A stretch of 64,000 nucleotides of DNA, taken from contig NZ_JADPIE010000002.1 of NCBI RefSeq assembly GCF_015666175.1, forward strand, positions 62,001-126,000. The letters are read 5' to 3'. Positions within the stretch are counted from its first letter, which is position 1. Each line of letters opens with the position of its first letter. Source of the DNA: Halonatronomonas betaini. GTDB taxonomy: Bacteria; Bacillota; Halanaerobiia; Halanaerobiales; Halarsenatibacteraceae. This document shows positions 46,270 to 55,358 of the stretch, piece by piece. A program made the position numbers and the translations under genes. Under the pieces are notes generated by a model, which did not search any database, had not been told where the DNA came from, and saw nothing but the letters and a program-made list of their open reading frames with translations.

Positions 46270-47496
46270 TTAAACTCCAGTCTCTAATTTGGAAAATACC
46301 GGGAGCGAGTTCTCTGTCTTAATATCTATTTCTCCCTGAATTAGAGGCAGGACATAATCTATAAACTCTTCTGTTACACCATTACCCTTTTCATTTATCC
46401 ATTCATCAGGTACAAGCTTTACATGATTGGCTACTTTTTCAGCCTCAACTCTTATGATTTCTGCCTGATAGGGATCATTAGAAATCCGCTTGATTGCAGT
46501 CATTTTACCTGTTTCTCCTTCTAGAGCTGCTTTAACTGCCTCTGCTCCAACCTGATAGGCTTCTTCAATATCTCGACCAGAAGCACAATGAGCTGCTGCC
46601 CGCTGCATAACATCAAACTTGATGGCCTTAACTCGTTTACAGAGATTATTTTTAATTATTGGTTTTAGGGTATCAGCAACTCCCCCCAGCCTTTTATGGC
46701 CAAATTTATCATGGGCAGTAGTTTTTCCGGCGTAAACATAATTTCCGTTTTTATCTCTGATACCTTCTGATACTACAACTGTAATCGCTTTTTGGTCTTT
46801 CATTTTATTTTCAATATCTTTATAAAAATCATCAACGTCAAATACTACTTCAGGAAGATAGATAAAATCAGGAGCATATAACTTTTCATTGGCTGCTAAT
46901 ATACTTGAGGCTGCAAGCCAGCCACTGCCCCGGCCCATCGTTTCAATAATATGAACATTTTTGAGATCATAGACCCTGCTGTCTCTGGCTATTTCCATAA
47001 CTGAAGTTGCGATATATTTAGCAGCACTTCCAAAGCCTGGACAGTGATCTGTTATGACCATATCGTTATCGATTGTTTTAGGTATTCCCATTATGCTAAC
47101 ATCGATTCCTTTTTCCCGGGCATAACTGCCCAATTTAGCCACCGTATCCATGGAATCATTACCGCCAACATAGAATACATAACCTATCTCATGTTCTTCT
47201 AAAAAATCAAAAAATTTGATGTAATCTTCTTCATGTTTATTATAGTGAGAAATCTTATATCTAGATGTGCCAATAATAGTTGATGGGGTGTTCTCTAATA
47301 ACTCTAATTCCAGCTTACTTTTATCTGTTATATCAAAAAACTTACCCTCTAAAAGCCCCTGCAGACCAAACCTCATAGCATAAATTCTATCTAAATCTGG
47401 TGAATTTTTTACCTGATCGAGAATACCTCTATAACTGGAATTGATAACTGCTGTAGGACCACCAGATTGTCCAAGCAAACAATTTCTTTTTTTCAT
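46270..47496 (-). CDS. 6-phosphofructokinase, pyrophosphate-dependent type
   Basis: A 408-aa PFK. LGQSGGPTAVINSS (~8), GGNDSMDTVAKL (~111) and PKTIDNDMVITDHCPGFGSA (~141-160) are the active-site motifs. Asn-Asp in GGNDS and Lys in PKTIDND replace the Gly residues of ATP-dependent enzymes, which marks PPi-PFKs. The start is ATG 47496 after GGAGGGG, two codons inside the longest frame. It phosphorylates fructose-6-phosphate reversibly and opens the PFK/aldolase/kinase cluster. Confidence 0.9.
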   Translation of the reverse strand: MKKRNCLLGQSGGPTAVINSSYRGILDQVKNSPDLDRIYAMRFGLQGLLEGKFFDITDKSKLELELLENTPSTIIGTSRYKISHYNKHEEDYIKFFDFLEEHEIGYVFYVGGNDSMDTVAKLGSYAREKGIDVSIMGIPKTIDNDMVITDHCPGFGSAAKYIATSVMEIARDSRVYDLKNVHIIETMGRGSGWLAASSILAANEKLYAPDFIYLPEVVFDVDDFYKDIENKMKDQKAITVVVSEGIRDKNGNYVYAGKTTAHDKFGHKRLGGVADTLKPIIKNNLCKRVKAIKFDVMQRAAAHCASGRDIEEAYQVGAEAVKAALEGETGKMTAIKRISNDPYQAEIIRVEAEKVANHVKLVPDEWINEKGNGVTEEFIDYVLPLIQGEIDIKTENSLPVFSKLETGV

Positions 47497-47561
47497 AATC
47501 ACCCCTCCACTGCTCTTCTTGAAATTTTTGAAACTATGACGACTTCAGACATAATATAAAG

Positions 47562-47788
47562 CTAGACCGGTTTTATTTTTTTTAGAATTTTTCTATATAT
47601 GCTTAATTCTCTTATATATAGATCCAGATTTATTCTCTCTACCCTATCCAGATCATGGCATTTTAACTTTTCATTTAATCTATTCTTCTCATAGTCTAGT
47701 TCTTCTATTTTCTTATTTAATAATTTTACAATTAACTTTAACTCTTCTCTATCCAGTTCGATCTTTACACTTTTTTTTTATATTCCAT
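47562..47788 (-). pseudogene. Coiled-coil small protein gene, frameshifted in an A9 run
   Basis: A strong AAGGAGGTG site and ATG 47788 open MEYKKKV and a stop. If the A9 run (47771-47779) had ten A, the frame would read on for 75 codons (SVKIELDREELKLIVKLLNK and onward to YRKILKKIKPV), a Lys/Glu/Leu heptad-rich coiled coil. The intact site and long open downstream frame show that this was a gene. Function unknown. Slippage at A9 could restore it at the RNA level. Confidence 0.6.
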
Positions 47789-47973
47789 ATAAGTTCTCAC
47801 CTCCTTCTAATATAGGATTATTAGTTAAATAAGCCTTAATAAATGAGATTACAGGAAAGTCATAGGGCGAAGTCAACAGGAAAAGGCACAATATTGTATA
47901 CGTTAAAAAGTGTAAGAGAAAAATTGGTTGGATAAATAATAATTAATGGAATGATATTTAATGATAGCCTGTA

Positions 47974-48012
47974 TTTATAATAATTCATCATAAATAATAA
48001 AGTTCCTGCAAG
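47974..48012 (-). repeat. Weak copy 4 of the 36-bp leader repeat
   Basis: TTGCAGGAACTTTATTATTT followed by ATGATGAATTATTATAAA on the minus strand; it keeps GCAGGA and the ATGATGAATTAT end but diverges between them. Confidence 0.35.
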
Positions 48013-48039
48013 ATGAATTAATTTTTTGAAAAATAAAAA

Positions 48040-48110
48040 TCCAGCCAGTCGTCTGATCCTTACCCAACGGTTACCACCTCCGTTAAGTAGTCCAGAAATT
48101 ACTGGCTGGA
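48040..48110 (-). terminator. Long hairpin terminator with GGTAACCG core in its loop
   Basis: TCCAGCCAGT (48040-48049) pairs with ACTGGCTGGA (48101-48110); T5-A-T5 follows on the minus strand. The 51-base loop contains an inner stem AACGG/CCGTT and GGTAACCGTTGGGTAAGG, the core of the dispersed repeat at 1470 and 8962. Confidence 0.7.
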
Positions 48111-48191
48111 ATAATATCTATATTAATTATATCTTGTTCTCTGGATTTTAAAAGGCCTGGCATTTGCAATTCTCATAATTTAAATCATTAT

Positions 48192-48317
48192 CTAGAAAGC
48201 TCGACCATTACCCCCAAATTTCCAGGGTTGTTCATTACCACTTAAAAGCGATAATCTTCCTGCTTCAAGTATATAATTTTCAATTTTATCAGGAATGTTT
48301 TTATAACTAATCCAATA
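48192..48317 (-). pseudogene. Degraded gene fragment
   Basis: An open stretch without a start reads ISYKNIPDKIENYILEAGRL, then SLLSGNEQPWKFGGNGRAF and a stop. It looks like the end of a lost protein. I do not recognise it. Confidence 0.35.
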
Positions 48318-48468
48318 AATTCATTGTCATAACAAAAAAATTTATGTTGCCATCTTTATTTTTCTTTTCAAATTTTCCAAGCTTTTTAAATCCTATTTTT
48401 TCATATAACTTTATGGCTCTTTTATTAAATGAAGCCACTGTCAATCTAAATTTCTTTGCTAAAAACCT
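48307..48468 (-). pseudogene. GNAT acetyltransferase C-terminal remnant
   Basis: Frame with FRLTVASFNKRAIKLYEKIG, then FKKLGKFEKKN and onward to MTMNLLD, matches the last third of GNAT enzymes (N-x-R-A-I-x-L-Y-E-x-x-G-F). A stop precedes it and a short upstream frame continues the homology (FWHHKGF), so it is frameshifted and truncated. It begins 31 bp past the RseP-like stop. Confidence 0.6.
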
Positions 48469-48498
48469 TTATGATGCCAAAATAATGAAAAATTCAAC

Positions 48499-49584
48499 TT
48501 AAGAAATACTGGTTAAGATATCCTGATATACAATAAATATCATCAGTAATATCAGAAGAGAAAATCCTATCGTGTGAACAAAACTCTCTTTCTTTTGAGA
48601 TAGAGGTTTCCCTAGTATCAGTTCAATTAATATAAAGACAATTCTTCCTCCGTCTAAAGCAGGAAATGGTAGTAAATTTAATATGCCCAGGTTAACACTG
48701 ATTATTGCCAGCCAGGTTAATAGATCATCAAAGCCTGTTCTGGCAGCTTCACCAACTATCGATGCAATCATAACCGGTCCACCTAAGCCTTCAGTACTTC
48801 TTTGTGCGAATATCTGGAGAAAACCATTTAAAGTCATAAGCATAACATCTCCTGTCTGAATAAAAGCAGATTGAGCAGTTGTAATTGGGCCTCCTCTTTC
48901 TCTGATAATATCAGGCTCAATCCCGATAATTCCATGACCTGCAGCTTCATCATATCGTGGAGTTACATTAATAATCATTTCACTGCCATTTCTCTGAACA
49001 TTGAATTCAAGCATCTGATCAGGACTTTCATGAATATATGCAACCAGCTCTTCCCAGCTTTCAACTCTCTGATTTTCTATAGCAATAACCCTGTCCCCTG
49101 CTCTTAATTCTGCTTCAGCAGCCGGGTGATTTGGATAAGCCTGTCCGATTACCGGTTCACTGGAATAATCTACCGGGAGACCATATATTCCAAATATCAA
49201 TACAAATGCTACAAAAGCCAGAATGAAGTTCATTATAGCTCCCATTGAGAGAACTAAAATTCTTTTTAGTGGTGACTTCTGGTGAAAAGTTCGACCCTGA
49301 TCTACAGTTTCTTCATAAAGGTGAATCTCTTCTTCAGAGTAATCTTCTTTATCACTATCATCAACAGAAATCATGCCAACCATATTGCAAAACCCGCCAA
49401 GAGGTATAGCTCTAATAGAAAAAAGGGTCTCCCCTTTTTTATGTGAGATCAACTTTGGACCAAAACCTAAGGCAAATTCTTCGACCCTTATACCTGATTT
49501 CTTAGCCAGAATAAAATGGCCAAGTTCGTGGACAAATATTAAAACTCCTAAAAATATTATAAATACAAGTATTGTAGTTAACAA
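48499..49584 (-). CDS. rseP: RseP-type site-2 protease (M50, intramembrane)
   Basis: A ~361-aa intramembrane zinc protease. The active site VHELGHF is in the first span (~20 from the TTG start), then IPLGGFCNMVGM, a PDZ domain (~130-210, DRVIAIENQRVESWEE) and the second catalytic motif NLLPFPALDGGRI (~305). It cleaves membrane-bound anti-sigma factors or signal-peptide remnants. I prefer TTG 49584, which has AAGGTG 5 bases before it; the ATG at 49632 lacks a site. No dxr or cdsA neighbour is present, which is unusual for rseP. Confidence 0.87.
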   Translation of the reverse strand: MLTTILVFIIFLGVLIFVHELGHFILAKKSGIRVEEFALGFGPKLISHKKGETLFSIRAIPLGGFCNMVGMISVDDSDKEDYSEEEIHLYEETVDQGRTFHQKSPLKRILVLSMGAIMNFILAFVAFVLIFGIYGLPVDYSSEPVIGQAYPNHPAAEAELRAGDRVIAIENQRVESWEELVAYIHESPDQMLEFNVQRNGSEMIINVTPRYDEAAGHGIIGIEPDIIRERGGPITTAQSAFIQTGDVMLMTLNGFLQIFAQRSTEGLGGPVMIASIVGEAARTGFDDLLTWLAIISVNLGILNLLPFPALDGGRIVFILIELILGKPLSQKKESFVHTIGFSLLILLMIFIVYQDILTSIS

Positions 49585-49662
49585 ATTATCACCTTCTCTT
49601 TTTATATTAATAAAGAATACTCTATAGCTCATAATTTACTTTTGAAAATCATTTTATAAAAA

Positions 49663-50856
49663 TCAACTCAGTTCTTCGCCAATATTTAAAACTAAATCAG
49701 TTATAAGTTCAATAACCTCCAGTACCCTTTGATAGTCAATAATATCGATTGCATCTTTTTCAGTATGGGCTATCTCATCTATTAGATTTAATATCTCCTT
49801 TGAAGTGAAGGTGATTGCTGGAATGCCATGCATGACAAAGAGCATATGATCTCCCATTTCCCAGGGCTCAATTAATTCGATTTCCGGTTGATCAGCAAGG
49901 TAGGGAGCAATCAATTCCTGCCTGGATTCATCCAGTTCCATAAAGGAGATAGCTGTTTTACTATCCTTTAAGCCAACACCATCACAATTGATTACTAAAA
50001 ATATAGATTCATCATCTACTATATTTTCTTCCATGTATTTTAATTGACCTGGAATAGAATAATAATCTTCGCCATTTAGAAGTAGAAGCTCAAGACAATA
50101 ATCTATAGCTTCAGGCTTGATCAGTGAGCTAAGTAGCATTAGAATAGCTATTCCCGTTCCATTATCCAGGGCTCCAGGGGTCCCATATTTAGTGTCCAGA
50201 TGGGCTGTTATTACCAGCTTCTTCTCGGCATCAGGATTGATTCTGGCAATCAGGTTTGACCCTTTAGATTCCTGTCGGCTGGCATCTATTTTTAGGCTGA
50301 TTTTCCCCTGTCCATCAAGAAGTTTCTGACCGGTTTCTTTACTAATATAAGCAGTAGGAATATCGAAATCACCATCTTCAAAGACTGAGGTATCATTATC
50401 AACAGCAGTAATTACTGCCAGAGGTCTCTTCTCTTCCAGAAGTCTGATTATCTTCTGATGGCTCTCTGGATTATAAAAGGGAAAACTTTTAGGCATCAAC
50501 TGCTCTTGAGTAAGCTCGCCGGTTAGAACTGCAATCTTATTCTGAAGATCACTGTCCTCGAGTTCTTCAACTGTTCTCAAGCCAACAAAATCTGCCTCCA
50601 GGTCACACCCAGTTGTATAATATGAAGGCTTTGCAGTTAGTTTTTCACCATTAAAAATAAGTTCTGCCCCATTATTTATCCAGTCAATACATTGAAACTC
50701 CTGAGATTCTACAATATAATCATTCTTTTCAAAATAAGTTCTGGCATAGGTTTCAACTTTTCTATTTGACTTTGAACCTGTCGGTCTTTCACCAATATTA
50801 ACAGTGATATGATTTAATATTTCATTAATCTCTTTTTTTAATTGATTCTTTTTCAT
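49663..50856 (-). CDS. M28-family zinc peptidase
   Basis: A 397-aa aminopeptidase-like protein without a signal peptide. A PA-like inserted domain (~75-190) precedes the catalytic core: ITAHLDTKYGTPGALDNGTG (~218-237) with His and Asp, LLLLNGEDYYSIPG (~258) with Glu, CDGVGL (~288) with Asp, and GDHMLFVMHGIPAITF (~340) with the last His. It removes N-terminal amino acids from peptides. It is in the same direction as the RseP-like gene, 30-80 bp away, and may be cotranscribed. Confidence 0.85.
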   Translation of the reverse strand: MKKNQLKKEINEILNHITVNIGERPTGSKSNRKVETYARTYFEKNDYIVESQEFQCIDWINNGAELIFNGEKLTAKPSYYTTGCDLEADFVGLRTVEELEDSDLQNKIAVLTGELTQEQLMPKSFPFYNPESHQKIIRLLEEKRPLAVITAVDNDTSVFEDGDFDIPTAYISKETGQKLLDGQGKISLKIDASRQESKGSNLIARINPDAEKKLVITAHLDTKYGTPGALDNGTGIAILMLLSSLIKPEAIDYCLELLLLNGEDYYSIPGQLKYMEENIVDDESIFLVINCDGVGLKDSKTAISFMELDESRQELIAPYLADQPEIELIEPWEMGDHMLFVMHGIPAITFTSKEILNLIDEIAHTEKDAIDIIDYQRVLEVIELITDLVLNIGEELS

Positions 50857-51114
50857 TTATCATCAACCTTTCTGTTTTAGCCTTAATCTATCCACCACTC
50901 AAATATTAAGTTAATCTTAGTATACAATATAATTTATAGATATAAACCACCTATCAGTATGGTTATAAGTATGGGGTTAAAAATTTTATACAGATGATTA
51001 TTAACTTAGGACTAAGCTATTGCAGTAAAACTTTTTCTGAATTATAATATACTTAATATATTTTATTTTTGATTTGAATTTTTATTAATTTAAATAAAAA
51101 GGAGGTAATTATTA

Positions 51115-52053
51115 ATGAGCAAGCCTATTTGCTATTCTAAGATGATTAAAATTGGTGAAATATCTCAATATATTGATGTCCGTGGCAAAGATGAGAGAAA
51201 TCCTTTACTAATTATTTTACATGGTGGACCAGGATCATCTGTTAGTCATATCGCCAGTAAATTACAAGTAGATTTAGAAGAAGATTTTCTAGTAGTTAAC
51301 TGGGATCAGAGAGGGGCAGGTAGGACTTATACTGAAGAAACCCCTAAAGAATCAATGAATATCAAGCAATTTGTAGATGAAACAATGGAACTAATAGATT
51401 ATTTATTAAATATTCATAAACAGAAAAAGTTATATCTAGCAGGACATTCCTGGGGTAGTATTTTAGGATTAATAACAGCAAGTAAATATCCAGATAAGAT
51501 TCATGCCTATATTGGTATTGGTCAGGTCGCAAATATGAAACAAGGGGAAGAAGTCTCCTATCAGTTCGCCTATAATGAAGCCAGGGCTAGAAAAAATATT
51601 CAGGCGATTCAAGATCTAGAAATAATAGGCGAACCACCTTTTAAAGACCCAGAGACCGGAATAGAGATTAAAATGAAATATATTCATCAATTTGGCGGCT
51701 CAAGCAGAAATTTTGATGTATTTGCATTTTTGTTAAACAATATACCTAAAGACTTATCAGAGCAATATTTTAAGGGATTAGATTTCAGCAGCAAATATTT
51801 ATTTCCCCAAATGATGGATATTAATTTCTTTGAAACTATTAAAGTATTGGATATACCTGTTTATTTTATTATGGGTAAATATGATTATCAAACTCCAACT
51901 GAAATAGTAAAGGATTATTATGACATTTTAGAAGCTCCATCTAAAAACCTTATAATTTTTGAGGAATCAGCTCATTGTCCAAATTACGAAGAACCAGAAA
52001 AGTTTGCTAAAGTCATGAAAAATATCTATAAAGAAACTTATCCTATTGCTTAA
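51115..52053 (+). CDS. Alpha/beta hydrolase (proline iminopeptidase-like)
   Basis: A 312-aa hydrolase. HGGPGSSVSH (~37-46) is the oxyanion loop of the prolyl aminopeptidase group, then WDQRGAGRTY (~64) and the Ser motif LAGHSWGSILGL (~115); Asp and His are in GKYDYQTP (~262) and ESAHCPNYEE (~289). It likely releases an N-terminal residue from short peptides or acts on esters. An AAAGGAGG site lies before the ATG. Its 3' end overlaps the convergent ASCH gene by 11 bases. Confidence 0.83.
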   Translation: MSKPICYSKMIKIGEISQYIDVRGKDERNPLLIILHGGPGSSVSHIASKLQVDLEEDFLVVNWDQRGAGRTYTEETPKESMNIKQFVDETMELIDYLLNIHKQKKLYLAGHSWGSILGLITASKYPDKIHAYIGIGQVANMKQGEEVSYQFAYNEARARKNIQAIQDLEIIGEPPFKDPETGIEIKMKYIHQFGGSSRNFDVFAFLLNNIPKDLSEQYFKGLDFSSKYLFPQMMDINFFETIKVLDIPVYFIMGKYDYQTPTEIVKDYYDILEAPSKNLIIFEESAHCPNYEEPEKFAKVMKNIYKETYPIA

Positions 52054-52450
52054 CTTCAATTAATTTAAATAGCTCGACTATAAGGACTGTATCGTCAGTC
52101 AAATTCTTATCTTTTACTGTTTGATTCCAGGCATGGCGATGGTCTTCCTGAAACTTTTGAACATCGCCTTCATTATATTCTCCCTTAACCAATCTTAGAT
52201 CTGGGTCGCCAAATTTTGTTTCAAAAATATCAATAATTTTAATATTACATCTTGGCATTCCCCTATGATCTTCTACAGTAACGATTTTTCCCTTTGTTGC
52301 AATCAAATCATTCAATTCTTGCGCTGAATATTCTTCTTTGAAGCTACATGTAGCTGTTTTCTCTCCAGCAATAATTTGCTGAATCAGCATCTCTCCTATA
52401 CCATCATCTTCAGGCCATCCAAAAACTGTTTTATCAGGATAAGTCTTCAA
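52043..52450 (-). CDS. ASCH-domain protein
   Basis: A 135-aa protein. The ASCH (PUA-like RNA-binding) pattern is seen as FGWPEDDGIGEMLIQQIIAG (~10-29) followed by KTATCSF and a GKIVTVEDHRGMPRCNIKI stretch, and the DHRHAWNQ end. Members hydrolyse modified nucleosides such as N4-acetylcytidine or bind RNA; which holds here is unknown. The start is TTG 52450 after AAGGA. Confidence 0.8.
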   Translation of the reverse strand: MKTYPDKTVFGWPEDDGIGEMLIQQIIAGEKTATCSFKEEYSAQELNDLIATKGKIVTVEDHRGMPRCNIKIIDIFETKFGDPDLRLVKGEYNEGDVQKFQEDHRHAWNQTVKDKNLTDDTVLIVELFKLIEVKQ

Positions 52451-52537
52451 TTGTATCAGTCCTTAATTTTATTTAGAATCCTGGTCTTTTTACTAACTGA
52501 GGTATTTATAAATAAAACAAAAATTAAATTTTCTAAA

Positions 52538-53065
52538 TCATAATTGCTTTAAATATTCAATAAAAGGTTTAATACTTTCCTGGCTAGAAGAGTCATAAGA
52601 GCTTGAGATAGCTTGACTGGTACCAGTTTCTATATCTGACTTATGGCTTTTTATTTCTAATACCTTGCTGTAAGTTTTCATGATTGTCTTATCAATTATC
52701 CCCATCTTTTCATAATTCATTCCACTCTGAAAATAAAAAAATTCAATACTTTTTAGTTCATCCGATGTAAAATTATCTGTTTTTATTTTTGTATAAATTT
52801 CTTCAATATAAGGGGAGGCTCCAGTGGCAAAGACAATAATATTTTTGCTCTCTAAATTCATTACTATCTTTTTGAATTTTGACAGCCCCTGTATCTGACC
52901 TGCATGCAGACCGGCACCATAAATAATTATATTATATTTACTTAAGTCAATATTTTCTATTTGATCAAAGGGTATGGCCTGGCAGTCAATTTGTTCAGTA
53001 ATCCATTCAGCATATCTTTTTGTAAACCCTGTCTTTGATTTATATATTATAATTGTTGATTCCAT
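52538..53065 (-). CDS. Flavodoxin-domain protein
   Basis: A 175-aa flavodoxin-fold protein. The FMN phosphate loop is YKSKTGFTKRYAEW (~8-21), with YGAGLHAGQIQGLSKF (~49-64) and FATGASP (~84). The length and the C-terminal tail fit the HemG-like protoporphyrinogen-oxidase/flavodoxin group. It lies 2 bp past the serine-hydrolase gene, so both are in one operon. Confidence 0.82.
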   Translation of the reverse strand: MESTIIIYKSKTGFTKRYAEWITEQIDCQAIPFDQIENIDLSKYNIIIYGAGLHAGQIQGLSKFKKIVMNLESKNIIVFATGASPYIEEIYTKIKTDNFTSDELKSIEFFYFQSGMNYEKMGIIDKTIMKTYSKVLEIKSHKSDIETGTSQAISSSYDSSSQESIKPFIEYLKQL

Positions 53066-53067
53066 GT

Positions 53068-54210
53068 TTACCCTCCTTTTTCTGAATTAGTTCTTTGATT
53101 TTTTACTGAACCAATTAGTTGATATACCAGCCTATACTGTAAAGATGGGTCAGAAGCCTGATTGGTAGTGCCTACAATATAAACTTCTTTTTCTGGAGAG
53201 TAGAAAGCAAATCCACCTGTTGAGCCAGAGTGACCTATAAGTTCGTAATCTCCAAAAATTGACCAAAATCCTGTAATCTGAAAACGCATCATTCCATTTT
53301 TGTATTGATGGTGATCAAACTGAATATCATTCCATTCACCATTCTCTAAATAAAAAACTGGGAATAGTTCCCCTTCCATAAATGCCCTTAAGAATATCAT
53401 CATATCATGGGTATTGGAAATAATACCACCATTAGCCTGCATGCTTGACTTGGCTAAATTAATTTCAAAAATCTCACCATTTAAATGCACTGGAGCATAC
53501 TGGCTATCTTCAACTGCCAGGCTTGTATTTTCTAGATTTAAAGGCTCAAAAATTCGCCAGGTAAATAAATCATTAAGATTACTACCTGTAACTCTCTCAG
53601 CAATAACTCCTAGAATATCGAAATTTATATCGGCATAATAGGCTTTGCCTGATGTTCCATTAATAAAATGAGGTTCCAGCATCTTTGATCTTTGAAGGAA
53701 CTCTTCGAATTCAAATTTTCTATCATTTTCTTTTATCTCTTCATATAAAGATTTACCATTAACCTCTTCAAGATAATGATCAGGAAGTCCGGTTGTCTGT
53801 GAAATTAATTGCTCAATTGTAATCAATGCTCCATAATTATTGCCATTATAGTAATGAAGACCATCTAATTCTTCTTCTGTTAGGAACATATTTAGAGTAT
53901 CAGTAAGATCTATCATCTCTTCTTCGACTAATTGAAATATGATAGTAGCAGTAAACAGTTTTGTTATACTACCTGCACAAAATACGTCATCTATATCTAA
54001 ATTCCCTCGAGCTATTTCATATTGCAATGATTTATCCTTTGATTCTATTCTCATTACAGAACCAAATACTTTTTCATCATCAACCGAACTATCCATTCTT
54101 ACTGCAAATCTTTCAGTTTGATCCATATTACTCCAGATCATATAGCCTCTGACCTGAGTACCAACTAAAACTACTAAACCGATTATTAAAACTATCAAAA
54201 TAACTTTCAT
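53068..54210 (-). CDS. Beta-lactamase-family serine hydrolase
   Basis: A 380-aa class C beta-lactamase/PBP-like protein anchored by an N-terminal membrane segment (~3-22). The SxxK motif is SITKLFTATI (~79), the Tyr motif YYADINFD (~188), and the KTG equivalent HSGSTGG (~335). Such proteins cleave D-amino peptides, esters or lactams outside the cell. A GGGGGAG site precedes the ATG. It is the first gene of the operon with the flavodoxin. Confidence 0.85.
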   Translation of the reverse strand: MKVILIVLIIGLVVLVGTQVRGYMIWSNMDQTERFAVRMDSSVDDEKVFGSVMRIESKDKSLQYEIARGNLDIDDVFCAGSITKLFTATIIFQLVEEEMIDLTDTLNMFLTEEELDGLHYYNGNNYGALITIEQLISQTTGLPDHYLEEVNGKSLYEEIKENDRKFEFEEFLQRSKMLEPHFINGTSGKAYYADINFDILGVIAERVTGSNLNDLFTWRIFEPLNLENTSLAVEDSQYAPVHLNGEIFEINLAKSSMQANGGIISNTHDMMIFLRAFMEGELFPVFYLENGEWNDIQFDHHQYKNGMMRFQITGFWSIFGDYELIGHSGSTGGFAFYSPEKEVYIVGTTNQASDPSLQYRLVYQLIGSVKNQRTNSEKGG

Positions 54211-54253
54211 TTGTATCTCCCCCTGGGCTTTATTGGCGAGCTACTATTCAGCT

Positions 54254-55285
54254 TTATAACCCCATTAACTCCTGGATTTTTAATTTATTTGCATGTTCAG
54301 CTCCATATTTTCTTTTCCGTTCCATATATAATATTTCTCTTTTTAACTTTCGGTAGCTTTCCAGTCTTTCTTCAGTTAATTCTCCTGCTGTTATAGCATT
54401 TTTGACAGCACAACCAGGCTCAGTCTCATGCTGGCAGTCATTGAATTTACAGTTACTGGCCAGCACCTTAATATCATCAAAACTTTCATCGAAACCTTTA
54501 CTATCATCCCAGAGCTGAATTTCTCTCATCCCTGGATTGTCAATGACTACTCCACCAGTTTCTAAGACAAACAACTCACGATGAGTGGTGGTATGTTTTC
54601 CTTTACCATCATTTACCCTGATATTATTAACTTCCATTTTATCGCTGCCTATCAGCTGATTGATTAGTGTTGATTTCCCAACTCCAGAAGACCCCAGCAA
54701 TGAAGCTGTTTTTCCTCTTTTTAGATATTGCTTGAGTTCAGACAGCCCTTCACCGGTTAAAGAGCTAACTATATGAACTGGAACTCCAGGAGCTACAGTT
54801 TCAACTTCAGCTCTTTTGCTTTCAGGATCATCAGATAAATCAGCCTTACTCAATATAATTACTGGATTAGCACCACTATTCCAGGTGATTGTCAGGTATC
54901 TTTCCAGCCTTCTTAAATTAAAATCCTGATTTAAGGAAGTAACGATAAATACTGTATCAATATTAGCTGCAACAACCTGCTCTTTAATATCATCGCCTGC
55001 TACTTTCCGGGAAAACTTGCTCTTCCTGGGTAATATTTTATGAATAATGGCTTTCTCTCCATTATCCAGGAGATCAATTACTACCCAGTCTCCAACTGCA
55101 GGAAACTGGTTATTATACCTCAACTTACCAGTGATTTCAGCTAAAACTTCGCCGTTTTCTGTATATAATTTATACATCCCCTTATATTCCACAGCAACTC
55201 TTGCAATTTTAAAATTTTCTTTAATTTCAAGCTGGTCCAGTTTATCTGCGAAGCTCTGATTCCAGCCTAAATCTATTAAATTCAA
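54254..55285 (-). CDS. rsgA: Ribosome small-subunit-dependent GTPase RsgA
   Basis: A 343-aa circularly permuted GTPase with an N-terminal OB fold (~30-90). The G motifs come in the order G4 (ILSKADL), G1 GSSGVGKST (~197) and G3 DNPGMRE (~244), followed by the zinc site CKFNDCQHETEPGC (~275-290). It checks late maturation of the 30S subunit. The start is TTG 55285 with an AGGAGGAG site. Confidence 0.94.
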   Translation of the reverse strand: MNLIDLGWNQSFADKLDQLEIKENFKIARVAVEYKGMYKLYTENGEVLAEITGKLRYNNQFPAVGDWVVIDLLDNGEKAIIHKILPRKSKFSRKVAGDDIKEQVVAANIDTVFIVTSLNQDFNLRRLERYLTITWNSGANPVIILSKADLSDDPESKRAEVETVAPGVPVHIVSSLTGEGLSELKQYLKRGKTASLLGSSGVGKSTLINQLIGSDKMEVNNIRVNDGKGKHTTTHRELFVLETGGVVIDNPGMREIQLWDDSKGFDESFDDIKVLASNCKFNDCQHETEPGCAVKNAITAGELTEERLESYRKLKREILYMERKRKYGAEHANKLKIQELMGL

Positions 55286-55358
55286 TTTGACTCCTCCTAT
55301 TTTAAACTTAACTCTCCTGACTTAATTTTTTATTAAACTATCTCATTTCATTTATTTC

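Noticed and set aside
47852-47994. Minus-strand frame of about 43 codons starting MMNYYKYRLS
   Set aside because: It follows the weak copy of the leader repeat, but composition is not protein-like and the RBS is poor; no homology recognised.
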